From Salinivibrio kushneri (lineage in GTDB: Bacteria > Pseudomonadota > Gammaproteobacteria > Enterobacterales > Vibrionaceae), in the NCBI RefSeq assembly GCF_027286325.1, contig NZ_CP114588.1, forward strand, positions 248,001 to 312,000: a stretch of 64,000 bases of DNA, written 5' to 3'. Positions 33,328 through 41,671 of the stretch are shown one piece after another. The position numbers were made by a program, and so were the translations under genes. The notes below the pieces were generated by a model. The model ran no database searches, had not been told where the DNA came from, and worked only from the letters and a program-made list of their open reading frames with translations. Numbering within the stretch: position 1 is the first letter of the stretch; each line of letters begins with the position of its first letter.

Positions 33328-34994
33328 GGCGTTGTATTTTCTGGGAGGGTATGGCGGATTGTCCATACCTTCGCTGCGTTTGGATACAAGTAACGCGCTT
33401 CTTGCTGGATATCGCGAGCCCGTTGACGGTCACCGATTTGTAAAGCCACCTGATAAGCATGCTGGTAGCCAGCAAAGCGTGGTCTTTGCGCGACTTGGCG
33501 CAATAATTGGTTGAGATGCTGCTGGCGCTCCGCCTCTGATAAACGTGCCAAATTAGCTTGAAACTGACGGCTTTGTTGTGCGTGGGCCAGCTTTTGCTGC
33601 CACCATGGATGTTGCTGGTATAAGGCAAAACGTTGCGAACTGAGTAAAGAGTCGCGCAAATAACGATTGGCCAAATACACGGACGACAGGCACACAAGTG
33701 TCGCGATGACGAGGGCAGTGATCATGGTGCGACTGGCCACACGCTGGCTGTAATCATGGGTGAGTACCGGATAGCGGCGATATTTACTGGTGAGGTTGTC
33801 AAGCCAGTATAGCCAAAGGAGTAACAATATCCCATTGAACCACTGGGTGCCGCTCACCGGATAGATCATCAGCCCTGTGAGCGGAGGGAGCACCAAAGCA
33901 ATCAAGATCCGCCGTGTCCCTGAGGGAGCACGAAGGATCCTGACGCCCAGAGCAATGATCACCAACACGTAGCCCAATCCAATCAATAAGCCTCCTTCCA
34001 ACAGCCAAAACAGCAGTGCACTGGGTAGGCTGACTGGACCAAGATGGCCGGGTTGTGAAGCAGAAAGCAACAGCAAAGCCTGCTTGCCATTCCCCATGCC
34101 CACCCCGAAAAAGGGCGTTGTCTGCCATTGTTGCCACGCTAATAGCAGCGCACGTTGCTCGCCGGCGCTCAGCCATTGCCAACTATCTTGACCACTGAGG
34201 GAGAATATCGCCAGGATAGCGCCGAGACAGACTGCCACAAGCCACGCTTTGTGCTGGCGCCTGGAGGCAAAGCGACCCAAATAGGCTTGTTGCAACACAA
34301 TGGCACACAATGCAAAGAGCAGCAGCAGCGGCTGGCCTTGCATCGCTAATACAGGAATAAAAATTAAGGGGGTGACGGCCAATAAGCTTTGGCTGACGGG
34401 ATGCCGGTAGCGGCCACTCGGCTCTCTAGCGAGAATATACGCCGCTAAGGTGAGGCCAGTGAGCAGCAGGGTATGCGTGACCGCTGGGGGCAAGTGAGGC
34501 ACCCAGTTGTTAAACATGAAAGGCCCCATGCCCGGTGGTGATTGATTACCCAACACCGACAGCACCGCTAGCCAAGAGGCGAGCAAAAATACCCCGAGTA
34601 GCTTTTGCCGCTGCGAATGGTTAAACACAAACTGCTGAAGGCTGGAGAAGAAACCGAGGCTAAGTATCAAGGCGGCCATGGCATAACCGCTATTGAGTGC
34701 CTCAGCGTGCGGATAGAAATAGGGAACAATCGCCAGGCCTGTTGCCAAACCGAGCATCCAGGTCAGTCGGCTTGCACGCCAGGTATGTTGACGCACGATT
34801 TCCAGGCAGGCAAACCCTAAGGTAAACGCCAAGGTCAGTAGTGATAAGGCTGCCGCAGGGTGGCGTATGCCCACCAGCGGGAGAGATACCGAGTAGAGTG
34901 GTAAGCAGATTAACCACAAGGCCGCTAACGCTAGCAGAAATGGGGTTGTTAGCGGCTTTCGTATCACACGACTCTGCGGCAGCGCTGAGGTCAT
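33324..34994 (-). CDS. Polytopic O-antigen ligase/PglL-like oligosaccharyltransferase family protein
   Basis: A 556-residue inner membrane protein with about ten to twelve hydrophobic helices, a large central loop with GVGMGNGKQALLLLSAS, and a C-terminal soluble tail of about 110 residues rich in Gln and Arg that resembles tetratricopeptide-type helices. This layout is that of the Wzy/WaaL/PglL superfamily (Wzy_C). In Vibrio cholerae a gene next to uvrA encodes a PglL-type O-oligosaccharyltransferase, and the position here is the same. Its start overlaps the uvrA stop by one base (TAATG). I cannot tell ligase from protein glycosyltransferase by eye; no acceptor gene is adjacent. Confidence 0.65.
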   Translation of the reverse strand: MTSALPQSRVIRKPLTTPFLLALAALWLICLPLYSVSLPLVGIRHPAAALSLLTLAFTLGFACLEIVRQHTWRASRLTWMLGLATGLAIVPYFYPHAEALNSGYAMAALILSLGFFSSLQQFVFNHSQRQKLLGVFLLASWLAVLSVLGNQSPPGMGPFMFNNWVPHLPPAVTHTLLLTGLTLAAYILAREPSGRYRHPVSQSLLAVTPLIFIPVLAMQGQPLLLLFALCAIVLQQAYLGRFASRRQHKAWLVAVCLGAILAIFSLSGQDSWQWLSAGEQRALLLAWQQWQTTPFFGVGMGNGKQALLLLSASQPGHLGPVSLPSALLFWLLEGGLLIGLGYVLVIIALGVRILRAPSGTRRILIALVLPPLTGLMIYPVSGTQWFNGILLLLWLYWLDNLTSKYRRYPVLTHDYSQRVASRTMITALVIATLVCLSSVYLANRYLRDSLLSSQRFALYQQHPWWQQKLAHAQQSRQFQANLARLSEAERQQHLNQLLRQVAQRPRFAGYQHAYQVALQIGDRQRARDIQQEARYLYPNAAKVWTIRHTLPENTTP

Positions 34995-37819
34995 TATCGC
35001 TCCAACATAGGTTTCAGGAAGTGAGCCGTGTGGCTACCCACCACATTGACGATGTCTTCTGGCGTGCCTTGGGCGATGATCTCACCGCCGCCGTTACCGC
35101 CTTCTGGCCCTAAGTCGATGATCCAATCCGCGGTTTTTATCACATCCAGATTATGCTCGATTACCACGATAGTGTTGCCCTGTTCGCGCAAGCGATGTAA
35201 GACATTCAGCAGTTGTTGAATATCATGGAAATGAAGCCCCGTGGTTGGTTCATCGAGGATGTAGAGCGTTTTACCGGTATCGCGCTTAGACAGCTCACGG
35301 GCCAGTTTTACACGCTGCGCTTCGCCGCCTGACAAGGTGGTGGCGGCTTGGCCAAGGCGAATATAGCTCAAGCCGACATCCATCAATGTTTGCAGTTTAC
35401 GCTTGATAGCGGGCACGGCGTCAAAAAACGCACGCGCGTCTTCGACAGTCATCTCCAGCACTTCATCGATGGTTTTACCTTTATAGCGCACTTCGAGTGT
35501 TTCACGGTTATAACGCTTCCCTTTACACACATCACAAGGCACATACACATCGGGTAAAAAGTGCATTTCCACTTTGATCACGCCATCACCTTGGCAGGCT
35601 TCGCAGCGTCCACCGCGCACGTTAAAGCTAAAACGGCCGACTTTATACCCGCGTGCTCGCGCCTCTTGGGTACCGGCGAAAAGCTCACGGATCGGGGTAA
35701 AGATCCCCGTATAAGTGGCGGGGTTTGAGCGTGGGGTACGGCCAATAGGACTTTGGTCAATATCGATCACCTTGTCGAAATGTCCCAACCCATCAATCGA
35801 CTCGTAAGGCGCTGGATCAGCGGTGGTCGCGCCGTTTAATTGCTGGTGGGCAACTTTAAAGAAGGTGTCGTTGATAAGCGTTGATTTGCCTGAGCCCGAC
35901 ACGCCCGTCACGCAGGTCAGTAGCCCGACAGGCAGGTGGAGATCAACGTTTTTCAGGTTGTTGCCCGTCGCCCCCTTTAGAGTCAGCATTTTGCTCGGGT
36001 CGCGCTCAATGCGTTGTGCAGGCACCTCAATCGCTTGTTTACCACTTAGATACTGACCTGTCAGTGACGATTCACTGGCGAGTATGTCCTTTAAACTGCC
36101 TTCGGCAACAATTTGTCCACCATGTGCGCCGGCCCCCGGGCCAATATCAATGATGTAGTCGGCCGCACGTATGGCATCTTCATCATGTTCGACCACCATC
36201 ACGGTGTTTCCTAAATCGCGCAGGTGCTCCAAGGTGTCAAGCAAACGGGCATTGTCACGCTGGTGCAGGCCAATAGAAGGCTCATCCAGGACGTACATCA
36301 CGCCGACCAAGCCCGCGCCAATTTGGCTGGCTAGTCGAATACGCTGTGCTTCACCACCAGAGAGGGTATCGGCACTGCGCGATAAATTCAGGTAGTTAAG
36401 CCCCACATTGACCAAAAACCGCAGCCGGTCGTGGATCTCTTTCATCACCTTTTCGGCAATTTTGGCGCGCTGTCCGGTTAAGGTCAGTTGTTCAAAGAAA
36501 TCCAGCGCCTGTTGAATGCTCAGCTCACAAACCTCGGGTAGATTGTGGCCGTCGATAAACACATGACGGGCTTCTTGGCGTAAGCGTGAGCCACCGCAGC
36601 TGGCACAGGGTTTAGTGGCGATGTATTTGGCCAGTTCATCGCGTACGGCGTTGGATTCAGTGTCGCGATAGCGACGCTCCATATTGTTGAGGATCCCCTC
36701 AAACGGATGTTTGCGTACACGAATATCGCCCCGATCGTTGACGTATTTGAACTCGATCTCTTTTGGCCCTGACCCATACAAGAGGATATCCTGAATGGTG
36801 CCGGAGAGATCTTGCCATGGCACTTCCAAATCAAACCCGTAATGCTCAGACAGCGATCGCAGCATTTGGAAGTAATAAAAATTACGTCGATCCCAGCCTC
36901 GGATCGCGCCCCCCGCTAAGCTAACCGCTGGGTTTTGAATCACGCGTTTAGGGTCAAAATATTGTTGCACTCCCAAGCCGTCACAGGTGCCACAGGCGCC
37001 GGCTGGGTTATTGAACGAGAACAGGCGCGGCTCAAGCTCTTGCATGCTGTAACCGCAATGTGGGCAGGCAAAGTTGGCAGAAAAAATGATCTCTTCCCCT
37101 TCGCCGTCCATCCAACTGATCACCGCGCTGCCGCCGGTGAGTTCGAGCGCGGTTTCAAATGATTCGGCCAGACGCTGCTGTTGATCACTGCGCACTTTAA
37201 AGCGATCGACCACCACTTCAATGGTGTGCTTTTTTTGCAGTTCAAGTGTCGGCGGATCGGATAGATCGCACACTTCACCATTGATCCTTGCACGGATAAA
37301 CCCTTGAGCGGCTAAATTCTCAAGCGTTTTAACATGCTCCCCTTTCCGATTTTTGATGATCGGTGCGAGCAACATCAGCTTGCTGCCCTCCGGCAGTGCA
37401 AGCACTTTATCGACCATCTGGCTGATGGTCTGAGCCGCTAAGGTCACATCATGAGTGGGACAACGTGGCTCGCCGACACGCGCATAAAGTAAGCGTAAGT
37501 AGTCGTACACTTCAGTGATGGTGCCGACCGTTGAGCGTGGATTGTGCGACGTGGACTTTTGCTCTATCGAGATGGCAGGCGACAGGCCCTCAATATGGTC
37601 AACATCCGGCTTTTCCATCAAGGAAAGAAACTGACGTGCGTACGCTGACAAGGATTCAACGTAACGGCGCTGGCCTTCAGCGTATAGGGTGTCGAAGGCC
37701 AGCGATGATTTTCCCGAGCCAGATAGGCCGGTAATCACGATCAGCTTGTCGCGAGGGATGGTGAGGTTGATATTTTTGAGGTTGTGCGTGCGCGCGCCTC
37801 TGACGTCGATATTGTCCAT
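34994..37819 (-). CDS. uvrA: UvrABC system protein A
   Basis: UvrA is the damage sensor of nucleotide excision repair; a dimer loads UvrB at lesions. The protein has 941 residues (940 in Escherichia coli). Two ABC ATPase modules are visible: Walker [10 protein letters not shown] at 31-39 and [13 protein letters not shown] near 640, signatures LSGGEAQR in both halves, and zinc modules CPHCGYSM...CGTCDGLG and CEACQGDG...CDVCKGKR. Start is ATG giving [17 protein letters not shown] LexA-type box lies about 80 bases upstream. The following membrane protein gene is coupled to its stop codon. Confidence 0.99.
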   Translation of the reverse strand: MDNIDVRGARTHNLKNINLTIPRDKLIVITGLSGSGKSSLAFDTLYAEGQRRYVESLSAYARQFLSLMEKPDVDHIEGLSPAISIEQKSTSHNPRSTVGTITEVYDYLRLLYARVGEPRCPTHDVTLAAQTISQMVDKVLALPEGSKLMLLAPIIKNRKGEHVKTLENLAAQGFIRARINGEVCDLSDPPTLELQKKHTIEVVVDRFKVRSDQQQRLAESFETALELTGGSAVISWMDGEGEEIIFSANFACPHCGYSMQELEPRLFSFNNPAGACGTCDGLGVQQYFDPKRVIQNPAVSLAGGAIRGWDRRNFYYFQMLRSLSEHYGFDLEVPWQDLSGTIQDILLYGSGPKEIEFKYVNDRGDIRVRKHPFEGILNNMERRYRDTESNAVRDELAKYIATKPCASCGGSRLRQEARHVFIDGHNLPEVCELSIQQALDFFEQLTLTGQRAKIAEKVMKEIHDRLRFLVNVGLNYLNLSRSADTLSGGEAQRIRLASQIGAGLVGVMYVLDEPSIGLHQRDNARLLDTLEHLRDLGNTVMVVEHDEDAIRAADYIIDIGPGAGAHGGQIVAEGSLKDILASESSLTGQYLSGKQAIEVPAQRIERDPSKMLTLKGATGNNLKNVDLHLPVGLLTCVTGVSGSGKSTLINDTFFKVAHQQLNGATTADPAPYESIDGLGHFDKVIDIDQSPIGRTPRSNPATYTGIFTPIRELFAGTQEARARGYKVGRFSFNVRGGRCEACQGDGVIKVEMHFLPDVYVPCDVCKGKRYNRETLEVRYKGKTIDEVLEMTVEDARAFFDAVPAIKRKLQTLMDVGLSYIRLGQAATTLSGGEAQRVKLARELSKRDTGKTLYILDEPTTGLHFHDIQQLLNVLHRLREQGNTIVVIEHNLDVIKTADWIIDLGPEGGNGGGEIIAQGTPEDIVNVVGSHTAHFLKPMLER

Positions 37820-37857
37820 TATTATCCTACTACTCAGTCAGCTCACTGGTTGGTCGC

Positions 37858-37887
37858 CTAGTATGGCACAGACATGACCATGACCAA
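37858..37887 (-). promoter_or_regulatory. Candidate uvrA promoter
   Basis: On the minus strand, -35 TTGGTC (37882-37887), an 18-base spacer and -10 TACTAG (37858-37863). The LexA-type box lies 10 bases upstream of the -35. Confidence 0.45.
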
Positions 37888-37917
37888 ATAAAAAGGCTGT
37901 ATATTTACACAGCCTTT
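37884..37917 (-). terminator. galU terminator
   Basis: On the minus strand AAAGGCTGT and ACAGCCTTT form a 9-bp stem with an 8-base loop, followed by TTATTT. It lies 40 bases past the galU stop codon. The stem sequence also contains the LexA-type box of uvrA. Confidence 0.8.
37897..37912 (-). promoter_or_regulatory. LexA (SOS) box upstream of uvrA
   Basis: CTGTATATTTACACAG has the invariant CTGT-N8-ACAG frame and matches the Escherichia coli consensus CTGTATATATATACAG at 14 of 16 positions. uvrA is a classical SOS gene. It overlaps the galU terminator stem. Confidence 0.75.
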
Positions 37918-37956
37918 ACACGAAGGGGAAAAACACGCGATCCGACGCGGTTTACG

Positions 37957-38820
37957 TTATCGACGATTCTTCACCGTCGCTTCGTCTTTGTTGCTTCCGC
38001 CAAGGTAGTGGTGCTTGTAGCAGTGATTGGTGGCTTCAATAAAGCCTTCCACGCTGCCACAATCAAAGCGCTCGCCTTTAAATTTGTACGCCAGTACACA
38101 GCCTGATTGTGCCTGTTTGAGCAGTGCATCGGTGATCTGCACTTCGCCGTTTTTACCCGGCGGGGTGTTTTCCAGCAGATCAAAGATATCAGGCGTAAGA
38201 ATATACCGACCAATGATGGCGAGGTTACTTGGCGCATTGCCCGGATCGGGTTTTTCCACCATGTTGTCTACGCGGAAAAGGTCATCTTTGATCTCTTGGC
38301 CGGCAATCACACCGTATTTGTGAGTCTCATCTTCGGGGACTTCTTCCACGGCCACGATGGAGCAACGGAATTGGTTGTAAAGCGCGACCATTTGTTTGAG
38401 CACGCCATTACCAGAATGAATGCAAAGATCATCCGCCAGTACAACGGCAAAGGCTTCATCGCCGACCAGCTCACGCCCGGTTAAAATAGCATGCCCCAGG
38501 CCGCGCATTTCATGTTGGCGAATGTATGTGAAAGAGGCTTTTTCGATGGTGTTGCGGATATCATCCAATAGCACTTCTTTGTTGGTGCCACTGATCTGAT
38601 GTTCCAGCTCGTAGTTTTTATCAAAGTGATCCATGATGGCATGCTTACCACGTCCGGTGACAATGCACATCCCATTGATACCCGCTTCCAAGGCTTCGTC
38701 CACGCCGTATTCAATTAAAGGCTTGTTAACCACCGGCATCATCTCTTTGGGCATCGACTTGGTTGCCGGTAAAAAGCGGGTGCCATAGCCAGCCGCTGGG
38801 AACAGACATTTTTTTATCAT
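37957..38820 (-). CDS. galU: UTP-glucose-1-phosphate uridylyltransferase
   Basis: GalU makes UDP-glucose from UTP and glucose-1-phosphate, feeding LPS, capsule and trehalose/osmoregulated glucan synthesis in the cytosol. The protein is 287 residues. The nucleotidyltransferase motif AAGYGTRFLPATKSMPKEM begins near residue 9, followed by KPLIEYGVDEA, and VLADDLCI near 130. It has its own terminator. A 9-bp dyad lies 66-90 bases upstream. Its location between uvrA and a LuxR regulator matches Vibrio cholerae, apart from the DHH gene that lies upstream here. Confidence 0.97.
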   Translation of the reverse strand: MIKKCLFPAAGYGTRFLPATKSMPKEMMPVVNKPLIEYGVDEALEAGINGMCIVTGRGKHAIMDHFDKNYELEHQISGTNKEVLLDDIRNTIEKASFTYIRQHEMRGLGHAILTGRELVGDEAFAVVLADDLCIHSGNGVLKQMVALYNQFRCSIVAVEEVPEDETHKYGVIAGQEIKDDLFRVDNMVEKPDPGNAPSNLAIIGRYILTPDIFDLLENTPPGKNGEVQITDALLKQAQSGCVLAYKFKGERFDCGSVEGFIEATNHCYKHHYLGGSNKDEATVKNRR

Positions 38821-38885
38821 CTCAGATCCTTTCGTTTTTGTTGGATGGCGAGCGGTTTATAACGCGGTCGACACCCCTAAGCGGG

Positions 38886-38909
38886 TTGTTAGCAAGCGGC
38901 TGCTAACAA
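38886..38909. repeat. 9-bp inverted repeat upstream of galU
   Basis: TTGTTAGCA (38886-38894) and TGCTAACAA (38901-38909) are perfect inverted copies separated by AGCGGC. No T-run follows on either strand, so it looks more like a protein-binding dyad than a terminator. A TATAAA hexamer lies downstream on the minus strand toward galU. No regulator can be named. Confidence 0.7.
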
Positions 38910-39001
38910 TGTTATCTGGGTCAATAGTTTGCTGGGTTCAGTGCGGCTAAGCAAGTCCTACGCACCAATGCCCCCAGATAGCGTGACAACACCCGCGTTG
39001 C

Positions 39002-39967
39002 TTACCCGGCATGTGCTGAAAAATGCGTCATAAAGGCATCGGTAAAGGCTGATAGGGACGCAGAAGGAAGGGCATTAATCCCTGCTGCGGCGGCCCGTCC
39101 TCCGCCCGTGACAAACTGCTCTGCCAATTGCGCGGCCCCAGTAGGGCGATTTAAAGGCGCACGAATACTGACCATCCAATCTCCTTCAGGCATAGGGGTG
39201 AGCACAGCATGGGCGTGGTCAGGGTTGCGGTTGGCTAACTGGTTGCTAAACATGCCGCTGATTCTGCGTGCCCATGCGGTATCAGGAAGCAGGTACAGCT
39301 GGGCGCTTTCATCACTACGCTCTGGAGTGAGGGTTTGGGCGCGCTCCCGATCGTGTTGATACGCATCGGCCAATTCCATCACCATGTCTGGATAGGCGCG
39401 CATAAAGGCATCGGGGGTGGTAAAGCCACACAGGTGACGGTATAGCACCGCGGGCGGGATAATCAGATCATCTAAGCTTGCACCGTAGCTGTTGTAGTTG
39501 AGGTAGTGGCCGAGCCGCTCTAAGCGGGCGCGTGTATGTTCGTCGAGGCCAGACTGCCGAGCGAGGGCATTGGCGGTGCGATCCAGGTTATCGCCATACG
39601 CGCCAACCAACGCCCACTCTCGATACTGACCACCGACAAGCTTGTCGATAATGAGCGCGGTACAGGTATTGGCACTGGTATGAATATGCGCGTCTAGCAA
39701 GGACGAGTCTGGGATGGGGCCACTTTGATGATGATCGGCATAGAACACGCGCGTGCCAGCTGCGAGTAATGTCGCGAGTGCGGCTTGGTTCTTCGCCATA
39801 GAAACGTCGAGTACAGTGACCTGTTCGGTGTCGGTGGGTACTTGTTTTAACAGGGCAATATCGCGTTTAACACCGGTAATTAAAGTGGTTGCTTGCGGGT
39901 GTGCCAAGCGCCATTGCACCAGCGCGGTGAGCCCATCCGCATCCCCGTTAAAGACATCAAATCCCAT
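39002..39967 (-). CDS. DHH-family phosphoesterase
   Basis: A 321-residue cytosolic protein with the DHH superfamily pattern: FNGDADGLTAL near residue 6-16, VTVLDVSMAKN near 50, FYADHHQSG with the DHH triad near 75, and a glycine-rich GGGRAAAAGI at the C-terminal DHHA1 region. Relatives include RecJ, nanoRNase NrnA, and cyclic-dinucleotide phosphodiesterases. Substrate cannot be inferred; the tail motif has alanines where NrnA/RecJ have GGGH, and DHHA1-GGGR may signal altered substrate. It lies upstream of galU on the same strand with a 181-base gap. I do not recall it at this position in Vibrio cholerae. Confidence 0.8.
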   Translation of the reverse strand: MGFDVFNGDADGLTALVQWRLAHPQATTLITGVKRDIALLKQVPTDTEQVTVLDVSMAKNQAALATLLAAGTRVFYADHHQSGPIPDSSLLDAHIHTSANTCTALIIDKLVGGQYREWALVGAYGDNLDRTANALARQSGLDEHTRARLERLGHYLNYNSYGASLDDLIIPPAVLYRHLCGFTTPDAFMRAYPDMVMELADAYQHDRERAQTLTPERSDESAQLYLLPDTAWARRISGMFSNQLANRNPDHAHAVLTPMPEGDWMVSIRAPLNRPTGAAQLAEQFVTGGGRAAAAGINALPSASLSAFTDAFMTHFSAHAG

Positions 39968-40030
39968 CCCCTGACTTCCTTTTTAACTGAGTGACGCGAC
40001 ATCCTACCTTGATTGATGAGTTTGACCCAA

Positions 40031-40744
40031 CTAGCGGTGATCGTCGTCAGCGCCAGGATAGCCCTCAAGCCCCGTCGAGCCAATTAAGGATAAGTTGTTT
40101 TTTGCCCAAAATACCGCTTGTACCCGGTTTTTGACATTGATTTTCTTAAACACGTTATAAAGGTGAGACTTGACGGTGTGCTCACTGACATCAAGTGCAC
40201 TGGCGATATCTTGGTTGGAAGCGCCTGTGACTAGATGGCGTAGTATTTGTTGCTCGCGGTTGGTCAGGACAATGGCCTGCTCGTCGATCGCTTGTTGGTG
40301 GTGTTGTTGATAATAGTGGATTAACGCGGCCATTTTGTGACGGGGCAGCCAGTACTCGCCAGAGAACATTTTTTCGATGCCGTAACACAGGTGTCGGATC
40401 TCATCTTCTTTTTTAAATACCCCTTTGATAAATGGCCAGCTGGCGAGCTCTTTGGCACTTAAATCATGTGCATTGAGCAGCGCAAAGACATGTTGGTCGG
40501 CAAATGGGATTAGCGATTGTTTTAGCTGCTCGGTGGCAATGTCATCAAAGGCGTTTAAGTCCACCAGCACTAGGCCTGGGCGAGCGGTGAGTTTATCGGT
40601 GATCGCATCGGGCGTGACGAGCTCGACCTCGCTATGGATTTCTTTTTCCAAGCATGTCATCAGTGCAGACACAGACATGCTGGGCTGAGAGATAAGAAGC
40701 AGTGTGTAACTATCTGAGGTGGTTTCGGCTTGGTTCATAAGCAT
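40031..40744 (-). CDS. LuxR-type transcriptional regulator (QstR/VpsT-like)
   Basis: A 237-residue regulator. The N-terminal half has a degenerate receiver-like fold (VLVDLNAFDD near 59-68) and the C-terminal LuxR helix-turn-helix spans about 158-220 (TNREQQILRHL, SNQDIASALDVSEHTVKSHL). The order galU-regulator-ssb is that of qstR in Vibrio cholerae, the competence and type VI activator acting below TfoX and HapR. Residues 132-135 are WLPR, close to the W[FLM][TS]R cyclic-di-GMP motif of VpsT but with Pro in the third place. Start is either of two ATGs six bases apart. A dyad lies about 36 bases upstream. Confidence 0.8.
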   Translation of the reverse strand: MLMNQAETTSDSYTLLLISQPSMSVSALMTCLEKEIHSEVELVTPDAITDKLTARPGLVLVDLNAFDDIATEQLKQSLIPFADQHVFALLNAHDLSAKELASWPFIKGVFKKEDEIRHLCYGIEKMFSGEYWLPRHKMAALIHYYQQHHQQAIDEQAIVLTNREQQILRHLVTGASNQDIASALDVSEHTVKSHLYNVFKKINVKNRVQAVFWAKNNLSLIGSTGLEGYPGADDDHR

Positions 40745-40779
40745 CCTACTGATGATGACTCAACATGCGTATCTGCGTG

Positions 40780-40807
40780 TGACGTCAGTGGGTGATCACC
40801 GACGTCA
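40780..40807. repeat. Imperfect dyad upstream of the LuxR regulator
   Basis: TGACGTCAGTG (40780-40790) and CACCGACGTCA (40797-40807) pair at 10 of 11 positions around a 6-base centre. It lies 36 bases before the regulator start and 216 bases before ssb. It could be an operator for either gene. The protein that would bind is unknown. Confidence 0.65.
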
Positions 40808-40949
40808 AGGCTGGGCAAGCTTTCCATCAGTCTAAACCATTTTTATCTTTGAGGTATACGCTGCGAGTGATAACCCATTGTGCTGACGCGTTAACTGAAG
40901 AATATGGAAACAGATCGCGTGGAAAAGCTTCGAACCTCTGGGGTGCTCG

Positions 40950-40958
40950 TGCTAGACT
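40950..40958 (+). promoter_or_regulatory. Candidate ssb promoter (extended -10)
   Basis: TGC-TAGACT is an extended -10-like element 65 bases before the ssb start; the -35 region is poor. I did not find a convincing LexA box in this interval. Confidence 0.3.
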
Positions 40959-41022
40959 TCCTCCTTATTTATCCAATTTGCGAAATCATTTCGCGCGCAA
41001 CCAAGAACAGTGGGAGTCACCT

Positions 41023-41571
41023 ATGGCCAGCCGTGGCATAAACAAAGTCATCTTGATTGGTAATTTGGGCAACGATCCGGAAATCCGTTACCTCCCCAAC
41101 GGCGGTGCGGTGGCGAACCTCAGCCTCGCGACCTCAGAGTCATGGCGTGATAAAAACACCGGTGAGATGCGTGAGAAAACAGAGTGGCACCGCGTTGTGC
41201 TGTTCGGTAAAACCGCCGAAGTCGCGGGTGAATATCTGCGCAAAGGCTCTCAGGTGTATATCGAAGGCCAATTGCAAACACGCAAATGGCAAGACCAAAA
41301 CGGGCAAGACCGTTACACCACGGAAGTCGCGGTACAACCGTTTAGCGGCAGCATGCAAATGCTGGGTGGCCGTGGTGGTCAGAACCAAGGTCAGCCGATG
41401 CAGCAGTCACCGCAGCAACAAGGTGGATGGGGACAGCCTCAGCAGCCTCAACAACCACAGCAAAACTTTAACCAACAGCCACCGCAGCAGCAGTCGGCAC
41501 CGCAGCCACAGTCTCAGCCTCAGCAGCAATATAACGACCTGCCTGATTTTGACGACGATATTCCGTTCTAA
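41023..41571 (+). CDS. ssb: Single-stranded DNA-binding protein
   Basis: SSB coats single-stranded DNA as a tetramer and recruits replication and repair proteins through its acidic tail. The protein has 182 residues from the ATG giving [16 protein letters not shown], after a GGGAG site; longer upstream frames have no homology. The OB fold spans about 1-112 with conserved [14 protein letters not shown]; then a linker of about 60 residues is very rich in Gln and Pro, and the tail ends DFDDDIPF, the canonical partner-binding motif. A strong terminator follows. Confidence 0.98.
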   Translation: MASRGINKVILIGNLGNDPEIRYLPNGGAVANLSLATSESWRDKNTGEMREKTEWHRVVLFGKTAEVAGEYLRKGSQVYIEGQLQTRKWQDQNGQDRYTTEVAVQPFSGSMQMLGGRGGQNQGQPMQQSPQQQGGWGQPQQPQQPQQNFNQQPPQQQSAPQPQSQPQQQYNDLPDFDDDIPF

Positions 41572-41617
41572 AACGCGCGGCGTGAAATGGCGTGTTGACG
41601 TCACGGTTGTTGCAACG

Positions 41618-41642
41618 AAAAAGCCCCTGCTGGGGCTTTTTG
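41618..41642 (+). terminator. Terminator after ssb
   Basis: AAAAAGCCCC and GGGGCTTTTT pair around a small loop TGCT, with the T-run included. It lies 46 bases past the ssb stop. Confidence 0.92.
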
Positions 41643-41671
41643 CGTTTTGGTGAGTCTCGGAGCCGACTGGG

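Noticed and set aside
40745-41022. LexA box in front of ssb
   Set aside because: I looked for CTGT-N8-ACAG and found only poor partial matches, so I do not claim SOS control of ssb.
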